The notes: a model not told the origin generated them from the letters alone. A DNA stretch of 41,320 nt from an uncultured delta proteobacterium (GCA_903923175.1 CAIXWQ010000915.1:1-41320); one strand, 5' to 3'. Positions 1-7,805 are shown, counted from the stretch's first letter. Made by a program: numbers and translations.

Positions 1-1
1 C

Positions 2-829
2 TCAGGCCTTCTTCGGCTCGAGGAAGTTCTGCACGGCGCGTCGGACCTCGAGTCGCACGTCGTCGGGGACCGTCCCGAGCCCGCTCGCACAGCGCGCGAG
101 GGTGCGCCGGAGCGAGTCGCACGCCCCCTTGCAGCGCGGGCAGCCGGCGAGGTGCCTCTCCATCTCGGCGCACGTCGTCGGCTCGAGGTCGCCCTCCAGG
201 TGACGCGAGAAGAGCGGCACCAGATCGGGGCAGCCCGGCGACGGCGCGAGCCCGGGCTCGAGCAACGGCGCGAGGCGCTCTCGCAGCGTGACGCGCGCGC
301 GGTGCAGGCGGCTCTTCACCGCCTCGACGGTCAGCCCGAGCACCTCGCCGACCTCGCTGGCAGAGAGCCCTTCGACATCGCGGAGAACGAGCACGTCGCG
401 CTGCGCGGGCTCGAGCCCGTCGATGGCCGCCGTGATGGCGTGATCGAGCTGCTTCCCCTCCGCCGCGGCCTCGGGCGTACGAGCCGTGTCGACGAGGGCG
501 CGCGGGTCGAGCGAGTCGCCGTCGATCGCCTCGTAGCCCGCGGGCTCGCCCTTGCGCCGCCGGCGCTGCTTGCCGCAGAAGCTCCTCGTGATCGTGAAGA
601 GCCAGGTCGTGGGCGCCGAGTCCCCGCGGAAGCTCCCGAGGTTCTTGGCGGCCGCGATCAGCGACTCCTGGAGGACGTCCTTGGCCGCCTCCTCGTCGCG
701 GCACATCCGGAGCGCGAAGCGATAGATCGCGTCCTCGTGGCGCGCGAGCCAGGTGCCCATCGCTTTGCGGTCGCCTTGTTGCGCCGCCGCCAGGACCGGA
801 TCGCTCGTCGAACCTTTTTCGATGCTCAC
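2..829 (-). CDS. ECF-family RNA polymerase sigma factor with fused C-terminal zinc finger
   Basis: A 275-residue sigma-70 factor of the extracytoplasmic-function type. Region 2 spans about residues 27-93 and region 4 about 132-186, with the usual DVEGLSASEVGEVLGL helix-turn-helix. Past region 4 there is an extra domain with H210, C220 and an H-x3-C-x2-C motif (H226, C230, C233) plus C237, like the zinc-binding anti-sigma (zf-HC2/ZAS) finger that is normally a separate protein. Sigma factor and likely sensor are therefore on one chain. It is divergent from a thioredoxin gene, and a candidate ECF promoter for that gene overlaps this gene's start codon. By analogy with SigR/RsrA, thiol oxidation of the finger could control the factor (inference). 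The stop codon lies at the window edge, so the gene is complete. Confidence 0.93.
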   Translation of the reverse strand: MSIEKGSTSDPVLAAAQQGDRKAMGTWLARHEDAIYRFALRMCRDEEAAKDVLQESLIAAAKNLGSFRGDSAPTTWLFTITRSFCGKQRRRRKGEPAGYEAIDGDSLDPRALVDTARTPEAAAEGKQLDHAITAAIDGLEPAQRDVLVLRDVEGLSASEVGEVLGLTVEAVKSRLHRARVTLRERLAPLLEPGLAPSPGCPDLVPLFSRHLEGDLEPTTCAEMERHLAGCPRCKGACDSLRRTLARCASGLGTVPDDVRLEVRRAVQNFLEPKKA

Positions 830-837
830 GTCTCTAA
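810..837 (+). promoter_or_regulatory. Weak candidate ECF promoter for the first thioredoxin gene
   Basis: CGAACC (-35; from 809) is followed after exactly 15 bases by GTCTCTAA. This matches the -35 and spacer length of the five stronger sites in this window, but only 5 of 8 bases of their -10 element GGCTCCYA. It points at the thioredoxin gene whose ribosome site begins at 851. It overlaps the ECF gene's start codon. Confidence 0.4.
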
Positions 838-863
838 CTCCTCAGGAAACAGGAGGCGGCAAC

Positions 864-1256
864 ATGCCCACGATCGAGCTGACTGGAAAGAACTTCGACG
901 CAGTCGCCGCAAAGCCCGGGATCGTGCTCGTGGACTTCTGGGCCAGCTGGTGCGCCCCCTGCCGAGCGTTCGCGCCGGTCTTCGAGAAGGCCTCGAACAA
1001 GCACCCCGACCTCACCTTCGGGAAGGTCGACACCGAGGCCTCGCAGGATCTCGCCGGGGCGTTCCAGATCCGCTCCATCCCCACGCTCATGGTCGTCAAG
1101 GACGGCATCGTCGTCTACGCGCAGGCGGGCGCGCTCCCCGCGATGGCGCTCGAAGATCTGATCGCACAGGCGCAGCAGCTCGACATGGACGAGGTCCGAA
1201 GGAAGATCGCCGCTGCCGAGTCCGGCGCGAAGACCGCGAAGAGTGCCGTTGCGTAG
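864..1256 (+). CDS. Thioredoxin
   Basis: A 130-residue cytoplasmic thioredoxin with the active site WASWCAPCRAF at about residues 27-37 and the cis-proline motif IRSIPTLMV. It reduces protein disulfides. The start at 864 is set by AGGAGG at 851-856, 7 bases upstream; an in-frame ATG at 753 lies inside the sigma gene and is not used. A charged, alanine-rich tail follows the thioredoxin fold. It is divergent from the ECF sigma factor, and it is a close paralogue of the thioredoxin at 5053-5439 (shared AAFQIRSIPTLMVVKDG-type core). The pairing of ECF factor and thioredoxin suggests a feedback loop in which thioredoxin re-reduces the sigma factor's zinc finger (inference from SigR/RsrA). Confidence 0.95.
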   Translation: MPTIELTGKNFDAVAAKPGIVLVDFWASWCAPCRAFAPVFEKASNKHPDLTFGKVDTEASQDLAGAFQIRSIPTLMVVKDGIVVYAQAGALPAMALEDLIAQAQQLDMDEVRRKIAAAESGAKTAKSAVA

Positions 1257-1384
1257 GCTCGCCACGCGCCCTTCGATGCGCGGGCGTCGCGAGACGGTAA
1301 CGGGAGAGCGCGAGTCGGCGTTTCCATCGCGCGGGCCACGACCTCGGCGGCACGGCATTCTCGCCCACGGCGCCATTTCGCCGC

Positions 1385-1880
1385 CGCGTCGGCGCCGCGG
1401 ATGTCGACGACCGTCGGTGGGCGAAGAGCGTCACCGGAGATGATCAGCTTGCTGTTGGGGGACTTCGCGACGTCCTTCCACGCTTCGATCTCGCGCAGCC
1501 GGATCAGCGCTGGCGACAGCGACTTCTTGACCGTCTCGTCGTCGTCGGCCGTCGCTTTGCCGTCCGAGCGCTTCGCGTCCCCCGCGGCCTCGGCCTCGAT
1601 GCGAACCGCGTCGGCGCGCGCCTGGGAGTCGATCTTGCGCCGCTCGGCTTCGCCCTTCTCGTTGATCAGCTGCTTCTGGTTCTCGGCCTCCGACTCGGCG
1701 ATGACGTACTTCATCTTCAGCGCCTTCTGCGCCGCCTCCAGCTTCTCGGTGATCGCCGATTGAATCGCGACGGGGAGCCTGACGTTGCGGATCTGGACCG
1801 CCTCGTGCACGACGTGCCGCGTCGAAGACCGCGCCGAGGCGCGACGGCTCGCGAGCATGCTCGCGTCACGCTGACGAGAT
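1385..1880 (-). pseudogene. Remnant of an SPFH/prohibitin-type membrane protein
   Basis: The minus-strand frame reads VRLPVAIQSAITEKLEAAQK, then a coiled coil rich in A, E, K and R, and ends with IEAWKDVAKSPNSKLIISG. This is the C-terminal half of an SPFH/band-7 (prohibitin, HflC-like) protein. The N-terminal membrane anchor and most of the SPFH domain are missing. In another frame just upstream (about 1825-1880) RAVAPRRGL resembles the preceding prohibitin segment, which suggests a frameshift as well as truncation. No start codon or ribosome site is visible, and the open frame runs on into the thioredoxin gene, so this is read as a decayed gene. The exact ends are approximate. Confidence 0.6.
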
Positions 1881-1934
1881 CGAGCGACGTGCACGCCAAC
1901 GACCCGACCGAGACCATCGCTGGCTCGGAACCGT

Positions 1935-2858
1935 TCAGCCTGCGATCACCGGCGGGTTGCGCTGCGCGAAGTCGTGGAACGCGCGCGCCGCGCCGGTGAG
2001 CGCGCCGGTGGCCGTCGCCCACCGGAAGGTCCGCCGGATGACGAGATCGAGCCCGGGGATGAGCGTGAGCTTCCCCGCCGCGAGATGCGCCTGGATGGCC
2101 CAGCGCGACGCGAAGGCGACGCCGAGGCCCGCGCTCGCGCCGCCGAGGATCGCGGCGGTGCCGCCGATCTCGAGGTCGATCGGGAGCGGCCCGCGCCGAA
2201 TGCCGGCGCGCCGCAGCGCCCGCTCCACCACCGCGCGCGTGCCGGAGCCGGGCTCGCGCCAGAGGATGGGGACGCGGGCGAGGTCGCCGGGCCGGCGCAC
2301 CCGGAACGTGGCGCCGCCGGCAGAGAGCCCCGAGACGGCCACGATCTCGTCGTCCACGTAGGGCTCCAGGTGGATGCCGGACGCGCGCGCATGCCCCTCG
2401 ACGAGCCCGACCGCGACGCCGCCGCGCTTCACGTCCCCGATCACCTCCTCGGTGTTGCCGACCACGACGCGGAGGCCGATCGCCGGGTGCGAGATGCGAA
2501 ACCGCGCCAGCACGGACGGCAGCACGTACGCGGCGATCGTCGTGCTGGCCGCGAGGGCGAGCTCGCCCGCCGGCTCCTCGGCCCCCGCGACCGCGAGCGC
2601 CGCCTCGCCGAGCAGGCGCTGCATCGTGCGCGCGTACCCCGCCAGCGTCGTCCCCGCGGCCGTCGGAGAGACGCCCGCCGCCGAGCGCAGGAAGAGCGGC
2701 GCGCCGAGCTCGTCTTCGAGCTTGCGGATCTGCGCCGTGACGGCGGGCTGCGAGAGGTGCAGCGCCTTGGCCGCGGCCGACACTCGTCCGTGCTCGAGGA
2801 CGGCGAGGAACGTCGGCAGGAGGCGCGGATCCAGGCGCTGCGCGGGGGTCAAGGCCAT
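1935..2858 (-). CDS. LysR-type transcriptional regulator (CysB/YeiE-like)
   Basis: A LysR-family regulator: an N-terminal winged helix-turn-helix (LPTFLAVLEHGRVSAAAKAL then LSQPAVTAQIRKLEDELG) followed by a periplasmic-binding-protein-like effector domain. It is divergent from a YeiH-family membrane protein, the same pairing as E. coli yeiE-yeiH, so it probably controls that gene in response to a sulfur oxyanion or related metabolite (inference). I chose the ATG at 2858, which puts the helix-turn-helix at the usual distance from the N-terminus; an upstream in-frame ATG at 2888 would add 10 residues and leave almost no promoter space. A 7-3-7 inverted repeat overlaps this start. Confidence 0.88.
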   Translation of the reverse strand: MALTPAQRLDPRLLPTFLAVLEHGRVSAAAKALHLSQPAVTAQIRKLEDELGAPLFLRSAAGVSPTAAGTTLAGYARTMQRLLGEAALAVAGAEEPAGELALAASTTIAAYVLPSVLARFRISHPAIGLRVVVGNTEEVIGDVKRGGVAVGLVEGHARASGIHLEPYVDDEIVAVSGLSAGGATFRVRRPGDLARVPILWREPGSGTRAVVERALRRAGIRRGPLPIDLEIGGTAAILGGASAGLGVAFASRWAIQAHLAAGKLTLIPGLDLVIRRTFRWATATGALTGAARAFHDFAQRNPPVIAG

Positions 2859-2872
2859 CAGGATACCTGATG
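2856..2872. promoter_or_regulatory. Inverted repeat at the LysR/YeiH divergent promoter
   Basis: CATCAGG-ATA-CCTGATG, two 7-base arms around a 3-base centre, lies at the start codon of the LysR gene and about 55 bases upstream of the YeiH start. Its position between regulator and divergent target fits an autoregulatory LysR operator, but no binding has been shown and the spacing differs from the classic T-N11-A. Confidence 0.35.
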
Positions 2873-2926
2873 GGGCATCCGGCATCATGACTTCCGAGCG
2901 TGATGGGAACGCACCAAGCTCGCCTC

Positions 2927-3907
2927 ATGTCGAACGCGACGCTCGCCGAGGACGCTCCGCATCGGCCCGCCGCGTCGCGCTTCCTCGTGATCGCCGGCGC
3001 GGCCGGCGCGCTGCTGCTCCCGGTCTCGGCGGGGGCCGCGCTGCTGGCAGGCGTCGCGTTGGGGCTCACCGTCGGCAACCCGTGGTCGCGGCGCACGCCG
3101 CGGATCGCGCAGCGCCTCCTGGCGGCGTCGGTCGTCGCCCTCGGCGCCGGTATGGATCTCCGCGTGGTCGCGCGCGTCGGCGTGAACGGCCTGGGCTACA
3201 CGGCCGCCGGCATCACGCTCGCGCTCGTCCTCGGGAGCTGGCTCGGCGGTCGACTCGGCGTCGCGCGCGACACCTCCTTGCTGCTCTCCGTCGGGACGGC
3301 GATCTGCGGCGGTAGCGCCATCGCGGCGGTCGCGCCGGTCATCGGCGCCAAGGCGCGAGACGTGTCGGCGGCGATCATCGTCGTGTTCGTGCTCAACGCC
3401 CTCGCGCTGTTCCTGTTTCCGGCGATCGGCCACGCGCTCCAGCTCAGTCAGCGCGCGTTCGGGCTCTGGGCGGCGCTGGCGATCCACGACACGAGCTCCG
3501 TCGTCGGCGCGGCCGCCGCATACGGCCGCGAGGCGCTCGACGTCGCCACCGCCGCCAAGCTGGCGCGAGCGCTGTGGATCGTGCCGGTCGCGCTCGGCGT
3601 GGCGGCGCTCCGTGCGCGCGCGGCGGGGGCGAGGCCCCAGACGCGGCCGAATCGGCCCTGGTTCATCGCCGGATTCCTTCTCGCGGCCGCCCTGGTGACG
3701 TACGTGCCCGCGCTCCGCCCAGCAGGTCACCTCGTCGCGAGCGGGGCGCACCGCCTGCTCGCCCTGACGCTGTTCCTCATCGGCCTCGGGCTCTCTCGCG
3801 CGGGGCTGCGCGAGCTCGGGATTCGCCCGCTCGTGCTCGCGGTCGCGCTCTGGGTCGTGCTCGCGAGCGCGAGCCTCGGCGCGATCCGAATCGGGCTCAT
3901 CGGCTGA
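2927..3907 (+). CDS. YeiH/UPF0324 family putative sulfate or sulfite exporter
   Basis: A hydrophobic protein of about 326 residues with roughly ten predicted membrane helices. It has the family hallmarks: VALGAGMDLRVV, the SVGTAICGGSAIAAVAPVI loop, and HDTSSVVGAAAAYG. The family (YeiH, UPF0324) has been proposed to export sulfate or related anions, but transport has rarely been shown directly. It pairs with the divergent LysR regulator. The start is uncertain: GTG at 2900, ATG at 2903 and ATG at 2927 are all in frame and none has a strong ribosome site; 2927 leaves room for a promoter. Confidence 0.85.
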   Translation: MSNATLAEDAPHRPAASRFLVIAGAAGALLLPVSAGAALLAGVALGLTVGNPWSRRTPRIAQRLLAASVVALGAGMDLRVVARVGVNGLGYTAAGITLALVLGSWLGGRLGVARDTSLLLSVGTAICGGSAIAAVAPVIGAKARDVSAAIIVVFVLNALALFLFPAIGHALQLSQRAFGLWAALAIHDTSSVVGAAAAYGREALDVATAAKLARALWIVPVALGVAALRARAAGARPQTRPNRPWFIAGFLLAAALVTYVPALRPAGHLVASGAHRLLALTLFLIGLGLSRAGLRELGIRPLVLAVALWVVLASASLGAIRIGLIG

Positions 3908-3946
3908 GCACCCTCGCGGCCAGCGCGTCGCAGCGCCGACGTTCTC

Positions 3947-4069
3947 CTACCGATACGCGTCGAGCTCGCACGCGAGCTCGACGCACTGCTGCGCGGTCAG
4001 GAACGGCATCGTCGCCCGGAGCACGAGCCCGTCGTGGGGCGAGAGCAGCGTCGCGCGCGCGACGGCCAC
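3947..4069 (-). pseudogene. Short coding remnant of unknown family
   Basis: A 40-codon minus-strand frame starting at a GTG reads like real protein (strong G/C third positions; VAVARATLLSPHDGLVLRA is a typical beta-strand pattern) and ends at TAG 3947. There is an in-frame stop just upstream and no ribosome site, so it looks like the tail of a broken gene. It may belong with the ORF at 4156-4320, the frame of which runs into it through stop codons. I do not recognise the family. Confidence 0.3.
3957..3984. repeat. Perfect 13-bp inverted repeat with 2-base loop
   Basis: The arms GCGTCGAGCTCGC and GCGAGCTCGACGC are exact reverse complements separated by AC, 50 bases downstream of the YeiH stop codon. 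It could act as a terminator-like hairpin, though no T-run follows. It also lies inside a short minus-strand coding remnant. Confidence 0.6.
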
Positions 4070-4155
4070 GCCGTGTGACTAGGCAGTACCGCTCGCGACG
4101 GTGTGCAGGACGCGTGCGGTGCGCCTCCTCGGAGCGCCGATCGGCGCGCCGTCGA

Positions 4156-4320
4156 TCAGCGCTCCTCCCAGCTCACCGTGAGCTGCTCGTCTGGCAGCTT
4201 CTCGCCGACGAACCTCGCCAGCATCTCGATATCGTCCTTGCGGCAGTCGATCCGCTTCGCCGAACCGATGCGCGTCATGCGCTCGGTGGCGAGCTCCTCG
4301 ACCGCGACATCCTTCGGCAT
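4156..4320 (-). CDS. Small hypothetical protein (54 aa)
   Basis: A 54-residue charged protein beginning MPKDVAVEELATERM. The ATG at 4320 is preceded by GGAGG 7 bases upstream, and third codon positions are strongly G/C, both consistent with translation. No domain recognised. It may instead be the 5' part of a gene broken by a frameshift, because a neighbouring frame continues plausibly to 4079 and another coding fragment follows at 3947-4069. Confidence 0.4.
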   Translation of the reverse strand: MPKDVAVEELATERMTRIGSAKRIDCRKDDIEMLARFVGEKLPDEQLTVSWEER

Positions 4321-4474
4321 CACGAGCCTCCGTCGACGTGAGCCGATCGTCATCGACCACGTGCGCTCGGGCGCGATCGCGGCGACGTGGAGAGCCTACG
4401 CCCGCGCACCGAGGTTCGCGCCGGACGCGGAGGCGCCGAGGAACGGACGTGCGATCGTCGCGCACGCGAGGGCG

Positions 4475-4876
4475 TCACTTCCCGAACCCGCGCACCTTCG
4501 CGACCAGCGCCGCGACGACCCTCGGCTTGGATTCGAGGTCCGGGTTCGGCGGCATGTAGTCGCTCTTCCCCGTCGACTTGCCGCCGCGAAGGATCACCAC
4601 GCGGAGGTCCTCGTCGCTCACGCGGGCCTGCCATTCGCGGTTCGTGTAGTCGCGCGGCGTGACGCCGAGCGCGCTCGCGACGGTGCCGTTCCCCTTGCCG
4701 GCGGTGCCGTGGCACGCGACGCAGCGCTGATTGAAGACCGCCTCGGCCTCCGCGCCTGCAACGGCGTCCGGTGAAGGAGGGGGCCCCTCGGCCTCGGCCC
4801 GGTTGCAGGCGAGGGGCCCGAGCACGACGAGCGGGGTGAGCAGAGGCAGGACGCGGATGGAGGCCCCGAGGCGCAT
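4475..4876 (-). CDS. Class I cytochrome c lipoprotein
   Basis: A 133-residue exported monoheme cytochrome c. The N-terminus is a lipoprotein signal ending in a lipobox (GPLACN), then a linker, then one heme-attachment site CVACH near residue 52 and a distal methionine candidate in DYMPPNPDL. It would carry electrons at the periplasmic face of a membrane, for example for the sulfur-compound redox enzymes encoded nearby (inference). The start ATG at 4876 follows a GAGGGG ribosome site. The gene is the last before the small unknown ORF region and is transcribed away from the thioredoxin. Confidence 0.9.
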   Translation of the reverse strand: MRLGASIRVLPLLTPLVVLGPLACNRAEAEGPPPSPDAVAGAEAEAVFNQRCVACHGTAGKGNGTVASALGVTPRDYTNREWQARVSDEDLRVVILRGGKSTGKSDYMPPNPDLESKPRVVAALVAKVRGFGK

Positions 4877-5052
4877 GTGGCACACCCCTCGCGCCCGATC
4901 ACGAGCGCTCGCGTGTTGGCATGGAAGAGCTGGCTTCGGCGAAGATCGCGAGCGCGCGCGTCGACCCTCGAACGGGAGCAAGAGGCCCGACGCGCGTGCT
5001 CGCTCGGAACTACGAGCCGGCCCCGAGCGCCGAAGGTTCGCGGCGCCGAAAG

Positions 5053-5439
5053 TTAGCGCCCGAGCGCCGTCCCCGGCCTGGGACGGGCGGGCATCTCGCC
5101 GGCACCGACCTTCGAGAGATCGAGCTCCGTCGCCCACTTCACGAGGCCTTCGAGCGGCCGGTCTTGCATCATGCCCGGCTCGGCGAAGATGACCTTGCCG
5201 TCCTTCACGACCATCAGCGTGGGGATTGACCGAATCTGGAAGGCTGCGGCGAGCAAAGGCTGCGACTCGGTGTCGATCTTTCCGAAGCGAACGTCCGGAT
5301 GGCGTGCCGCGACCTTCTCGTAGATCGGCGCGAACATCCTGCAGGGCGCGCACCAGGGGGCCCACCAGTCGATGAGCACGACGCCCGGCTGCTTCACGGT
5401 CTCGGGAAAGGTCGCTTCGGTGATCTCGAAGGTCGTCAT
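5053..5439 (-). CDS. Thioredoxin (second copy)
   Basis: A 128-residue thioredoxin with active site WWAPWCAPCRMF and IRSIPTLMVVKDGK. It is clearly paralogous to the gene at 864-1256. It lies directly downstream of a decayed ECF sigma factor gene, and its promoter (5465-5492), an exact copy of the CGAACC-N15-GGCTCCYA motif, sits in the 3' remains of that gene, 25 bases from the start codon. This is a strong sign that the thioredoxin itself is still under ECF control even though its neighbouring sigma gene is dead. Confidence 0.95.
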   Translation of the reverse strand: MTTFEITEATFPETVKQPGVVLIDWWAPWCAPCRMFAPIYEKVAARHPDVRFGKIDTESQPLLAAAFQIRSIPTLMVVKDGKVIFAEPGMMQDRPLEGLVKWATELDLSKVGAGEMPARPRPGTALGR

Positions 5440-5444
5440 TGGCT

Positions 5445-5960
5445 GCTCTGCGCTTCCTTGGCAGTGGGAGCCGGGCAGGCGCGGAAGGGTTCGCGCGCGG
5501 CTCGGCCGGCTCGCCTCGGCGAGCCGACAGCGGGCGTTCCGTCAGCACGTCGCGCAGCGCCATCCGTGGCGGCGGCGCCGGCTCTACGTGGCGAGCTCGG
5601 CCAACCGAGGATCTCCGCCACTTCGGCGCCAGGAAGCCCGAGGAAGTCGCGCAGGAGCAGGACCTCCCGGTGTTGCGGCTCGAGCGTGCACGAGGCGACC
5701 GAGATCGAGCGAGGGACCTCGTGCGCCCTGGCGATCCCGCCGGCCGCGTCGTCGCGCAGATCCGCGTGTAGAGCAGGTGGCGCGGGACGCCGTGGTTGCG
5801 GAGGTCGGCGAGCGAGCGCGCGGCCGCGAACACGGACGCCTGTACGACGTTCCTCGGCGGCAAACGTGTACCTGGAGCCCGACCGCCACGCCGCGCGCTG
5901 GATCACCCACCGGTGCGGGCGTTGCGGCCGACGCCGAGCGCGACGCCGACCGAGCCGCCG
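5445..5960 (-). pseudogene. Frameshifted ECF sigma factor gene
   Basis: Pieces of one ECF sigma factor appear in order on the minus strand but in different frames: VIQRAAWRSGSRYTFAAEE (about 5860-5920), then VVQASVFAAARSLADLRNHG and HLLYTRI (region 2), then LEPQHREVLLLRDFLGLPG with AEVAEILGWP (region 4 helix-turn-helix, about 5600-5700), then ALRDVLTERP. At least two frameshifts separate them and no intact start remains. Together with the downstream thioredoxin it mirrors the intact sigma-thioredoxin pair at 2-1256, so it looks like a duplicated module whose sigma half has decayed. Confidence 0.7.
5465..5492 (-). promoter_or_regulatory. ECF-type promoter of the second thioredoxin
   Basis: On the minus strand GAACC (5492-5488, preceded by C) is separated by exactly 15 bases from GGCTCCCA (5472-5465). 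It is one of five exact matches to CGAACC-N15-GGCTCCYA. The -10 element ends 25 bases before the thioredoxin ATG, a normal promoter distance. Confidence 0.75.
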
Positions 5961-6020
5961 CGCTGAACGCGGGCCTCGACGCGCGCTGGAAGGCGCCTCG
6001 ATCACGAGCGCCCGAAGGAG

Positions 6021-6206
6021 TCACTCCATCGCTTTGCCGACTTTCATGGCAAACGGAATCGTGACCAGCATGCTCACCGCGCAGGAAGCCAGGATCCAGG
6101 CTTTCAGCGCGGGCTGAGCGGACTCGACGTTCAGCAGCACGATGATGAAGATGCCGATGAGAACCGGCGCGGAGAGGAGCCAAATCCAGAACGCAGGCTT
6201 GTTCAT
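6021..6206 (-). CDS. Small two-helix membrane protein (61 aa)
   Basis: A 61-residue protein beginning MNKPAFWIWLLSAPVLIG, with two predicted membrane helices joined by a short loop (NVESAQPALK) and ending MKVGKAME. The ATG at 6206 is preceded by AGAGGG; an upstream in-frame ATG at 6254 would add a charged, unlikely leader. Third positions are G/C-rich. I do not recognise a family. It stands alone, upstream of nothing on its strand until the sigma pseudogene, and has an inverted repeat (6240-6257) about 35 bases upstream of its start that could be an operator. Confidence 0.65.
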   Translation of the reverse strand: MNKPAFWIWLLSAPVLIGIFIIVLLNVESAQPALKAWILASCAVSMLVTIPFAMKVGKAME

Positions 6207-6542
6207 GACGACCCTCTCGAAGTCACGGTGCGGGCGAGTGGCTTGGAGCTTCAAGCCAATCGCGAAGCGCCACGCGTCCTCGTGCTGGGAGCCTCGACCT
6301 GTTTGCCGTGAGTCGCAAATGGAAACGAAAGCGCATTGAAGATTCGGAGCTGGCTACTCCTCTGCGCGTGCAGTGCTTGCGTGACGCGCTCCGTGGCGCG
6401 TCAGGTTCACGACACGAACTCAGGCGTCGCGGCCCACGCGTGATCGCGACCACCATGTCGCGCTGCGACGAATCGTCTCGCGCGGTCGAGGCTCCACGCG
6501 CGGCGAATCGCGCAATCGACGCGGGCGCCCCGTGCCGTCGCC
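6207..6542. other. Intergenic region with an inverted repeat upstream of the small membrane protein
   Basis: No gene is visible in these 336 bases. GGCTTG-GAGCTT-CAAGCC at 6240-6257 is an inverted repeat just upstream of the 61-aa gene. A second weak repeat, TTTGC-N8-GCAAA at 6303-6320, sits in an A/T-richer stretch. They may mark the promoter or operator of the minus-strand gene; nothing more specific can be said. Confidence 0.4.
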
Positions 6543-7805
6543 TCAGACCTTCGCCAGGGCTTCCAGCAGCGTCCGCTGCAGGTCGGCGATGTCCTCGACG
6601 CCGACCGACAGGCGCACGAGCCCATCGCTGATCCCCGCCTTCTCGCGCTTCTCGCGGGGCACGCACGCGTGCGTCATCGACGCCGGGTGCTGGATGAGGG
6701 AGTCGACGCTCCCGAGCGAGACGGCGAGCGTCCACATGTGGATGGCGTCCATGAGCTTCCTGCCCGCCTCGAGCCCGCCCTTCAGCTCGAACGAGACGAC
6801 GCCGCCGAAGTCGGACATCTGTCGCTTCGCCAGCGCGTGCTGCGGGAAGCTCGGGAGTCCGGGGTAGAAGACGCGCGCGACCTTGGGGTGCTCCTCGAGC
6901 AGGCGAGCGATCGCCATCGCGTTCTCGCAGTGACGTGTCATGCGCAGGGGGAGCGTCTTCAGCCCGAGGTTCACCAGCCAGGCGTCGAAGGGGCTCGGCG
7001 AGGCCCCGACGTCTTTGACGACCATGTAGAGCGCGTCCTTGAAGCGGTCGTTCGGGCTGGTGACGATGCCGCCGACCACGACGCCGTGACCGCAGATGTA
7101 TTTCGTCGTGCTGTGGAGGACGACGTCCGCGCCGAGCTCCAGCGGGCGCTGGAGGAAGGGGGTCGCGAAGGTGTTGTCGACGACCACCAGCACCTCGGGG
7201 TTGATGCTCTTCGCGATGCGCGAGATCGCGCGGATGTCGGCGATCGAGAGCGTCGGATTCGTGGGGGTCTCGAGGAACACCACCTTTGCCTTCGGGTTGG
7301 CGCGCATGGCGGCCTCGAAGAGCTCGAGGTTCGACATGTCGACCTCGACGGTTCCGACGCCCATGCGACGCAACACGTTCGAGCAGAGGTGCTCGGTCGC
7401 GCCGTACACGACGTCGCCGAGCAGCACGGTGTCACCCGTCGAGCACGCGGCCATCAGCGTCGACGAGACGGCGGCCATCCCCGAGGAGAACGCGATCGAC
7501 GACAGGCGGCGTTCGGGGTGGGCGAGCTTGAAGGCCGCGCCTTCGAGCGCGTTCATCTTGGCTTCGAGCAGGCGCACCGTGGGATTGCCGAGGCGCGTGT
7601 AGACGTAGCCAGGCTGCTTGCCCGCGAAGATGTCGGCCCCTTCCTGGGCGTCGTGGAAGGTGAACGTCGAGGTCTGGAAGATGGCATTCGCGTGGGAGCG
7701 CGTGTCCGGCTGTCCGACGTGCTCGCCGGCGTGCAGCACGCGCGTGGCGAAGCCGCAGTCGAGGTAGAACTGCTCGATGAAGTCCGGGTTCTTGGAGTCT
7801 TCCAT
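6543..7805 (-). CDS. Cys/Met metabolism PLP enzyme, methionine gamma-lyase-like
   Basis: A 420-residue pyridoxal-phosphate enzyme of the cystathionine gamma-synthase family. The PLP lysine lies in HSTTKYICGHG, with the phosphate-binding FSSGMAAV and the DNTFATPFLQRP motif. The C-terminal SLGSVDSLIQHPASMTHA resembles methionine gamma-lyase, which splits methionine to methanethiol, ammonia and 2-oxobutyrate. However, the active-site cysteine of characterised lyases is not at its usual place (VYGATEH), so cystathionine gamma-lyase/synthase or a sulfhydrylase remain possible. GGAGA precedes the ATG at 7805. It supplies or recycles reduced sulfur compounds in a sulfur-rich neighbourhood (inference). 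Confidence 0.85.
   Translation of the reverse strand: MEDSKNPDFIEQFYLDCGFATRVLHAGEHVGQPDTRSHANAIFQTSTFTFHDAQEGADIFAGKQPGYVYTRLGNPTVRLLEAKMNALEGAAFKLAHPERRLSSIAFSSGMAAVSSTLMAACSTGDTVLLGDVVYGATEHLCSNVLRRMGVGTVEVDMSNLELFEAAMRANPKAKVVFLETPTNPTLSIADIRAISRIAKSINPEVLVVVDNTFATPFLQRPLELGADVVLHSTTKYICGHGVVVGGIVTSPNDRFKDALYMVVKDVGASPSPFDAWLVNLGLKTLPLRMTRHCENAMAIARLLEEHPKVARVFYPGLPSFPQHALAKRQMSDFGGVVSFELKGGLEAGRKLMDAIHMWTLAVSLGSVDSLIQHPASMTHACVPREKREKAGISDGLVRLSVGVEDIADLQRTLLEALAKV

Noticed and set aside
1115-1894. 259-codon frame covering the SPFH remnant as an intact gene
   Set aside because: It lacks the membrane anchor and most of the SPFH domain, has no ribosome site, and overlaps the thioredoxin gene by about 140 bases.
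4878-4893. Plus-strand TGGCACACCCCTCGCG resembling a sigma-54 promoter
   Set aside because: No plus-strand gene follows; both neighbours are on the minus strand. Probably a chance match in GC-rich DNA.
5011-5039. Minus-strand GAACC-N16-GGCTCGTA upstream of the cytochrome c lipoprotein
   Set aside because: Spacer is 16 not 15, one mismatch in the -10 block, and about 135 bases from the start codon. Possible weak member of the ECF set but not strong enough to list as a feature.
6303-6320. TTTGC-N8-GCAAA inverted repeat
   Set aside because: Short arms, no link to a known regulator consensus, and far from the next start codon.
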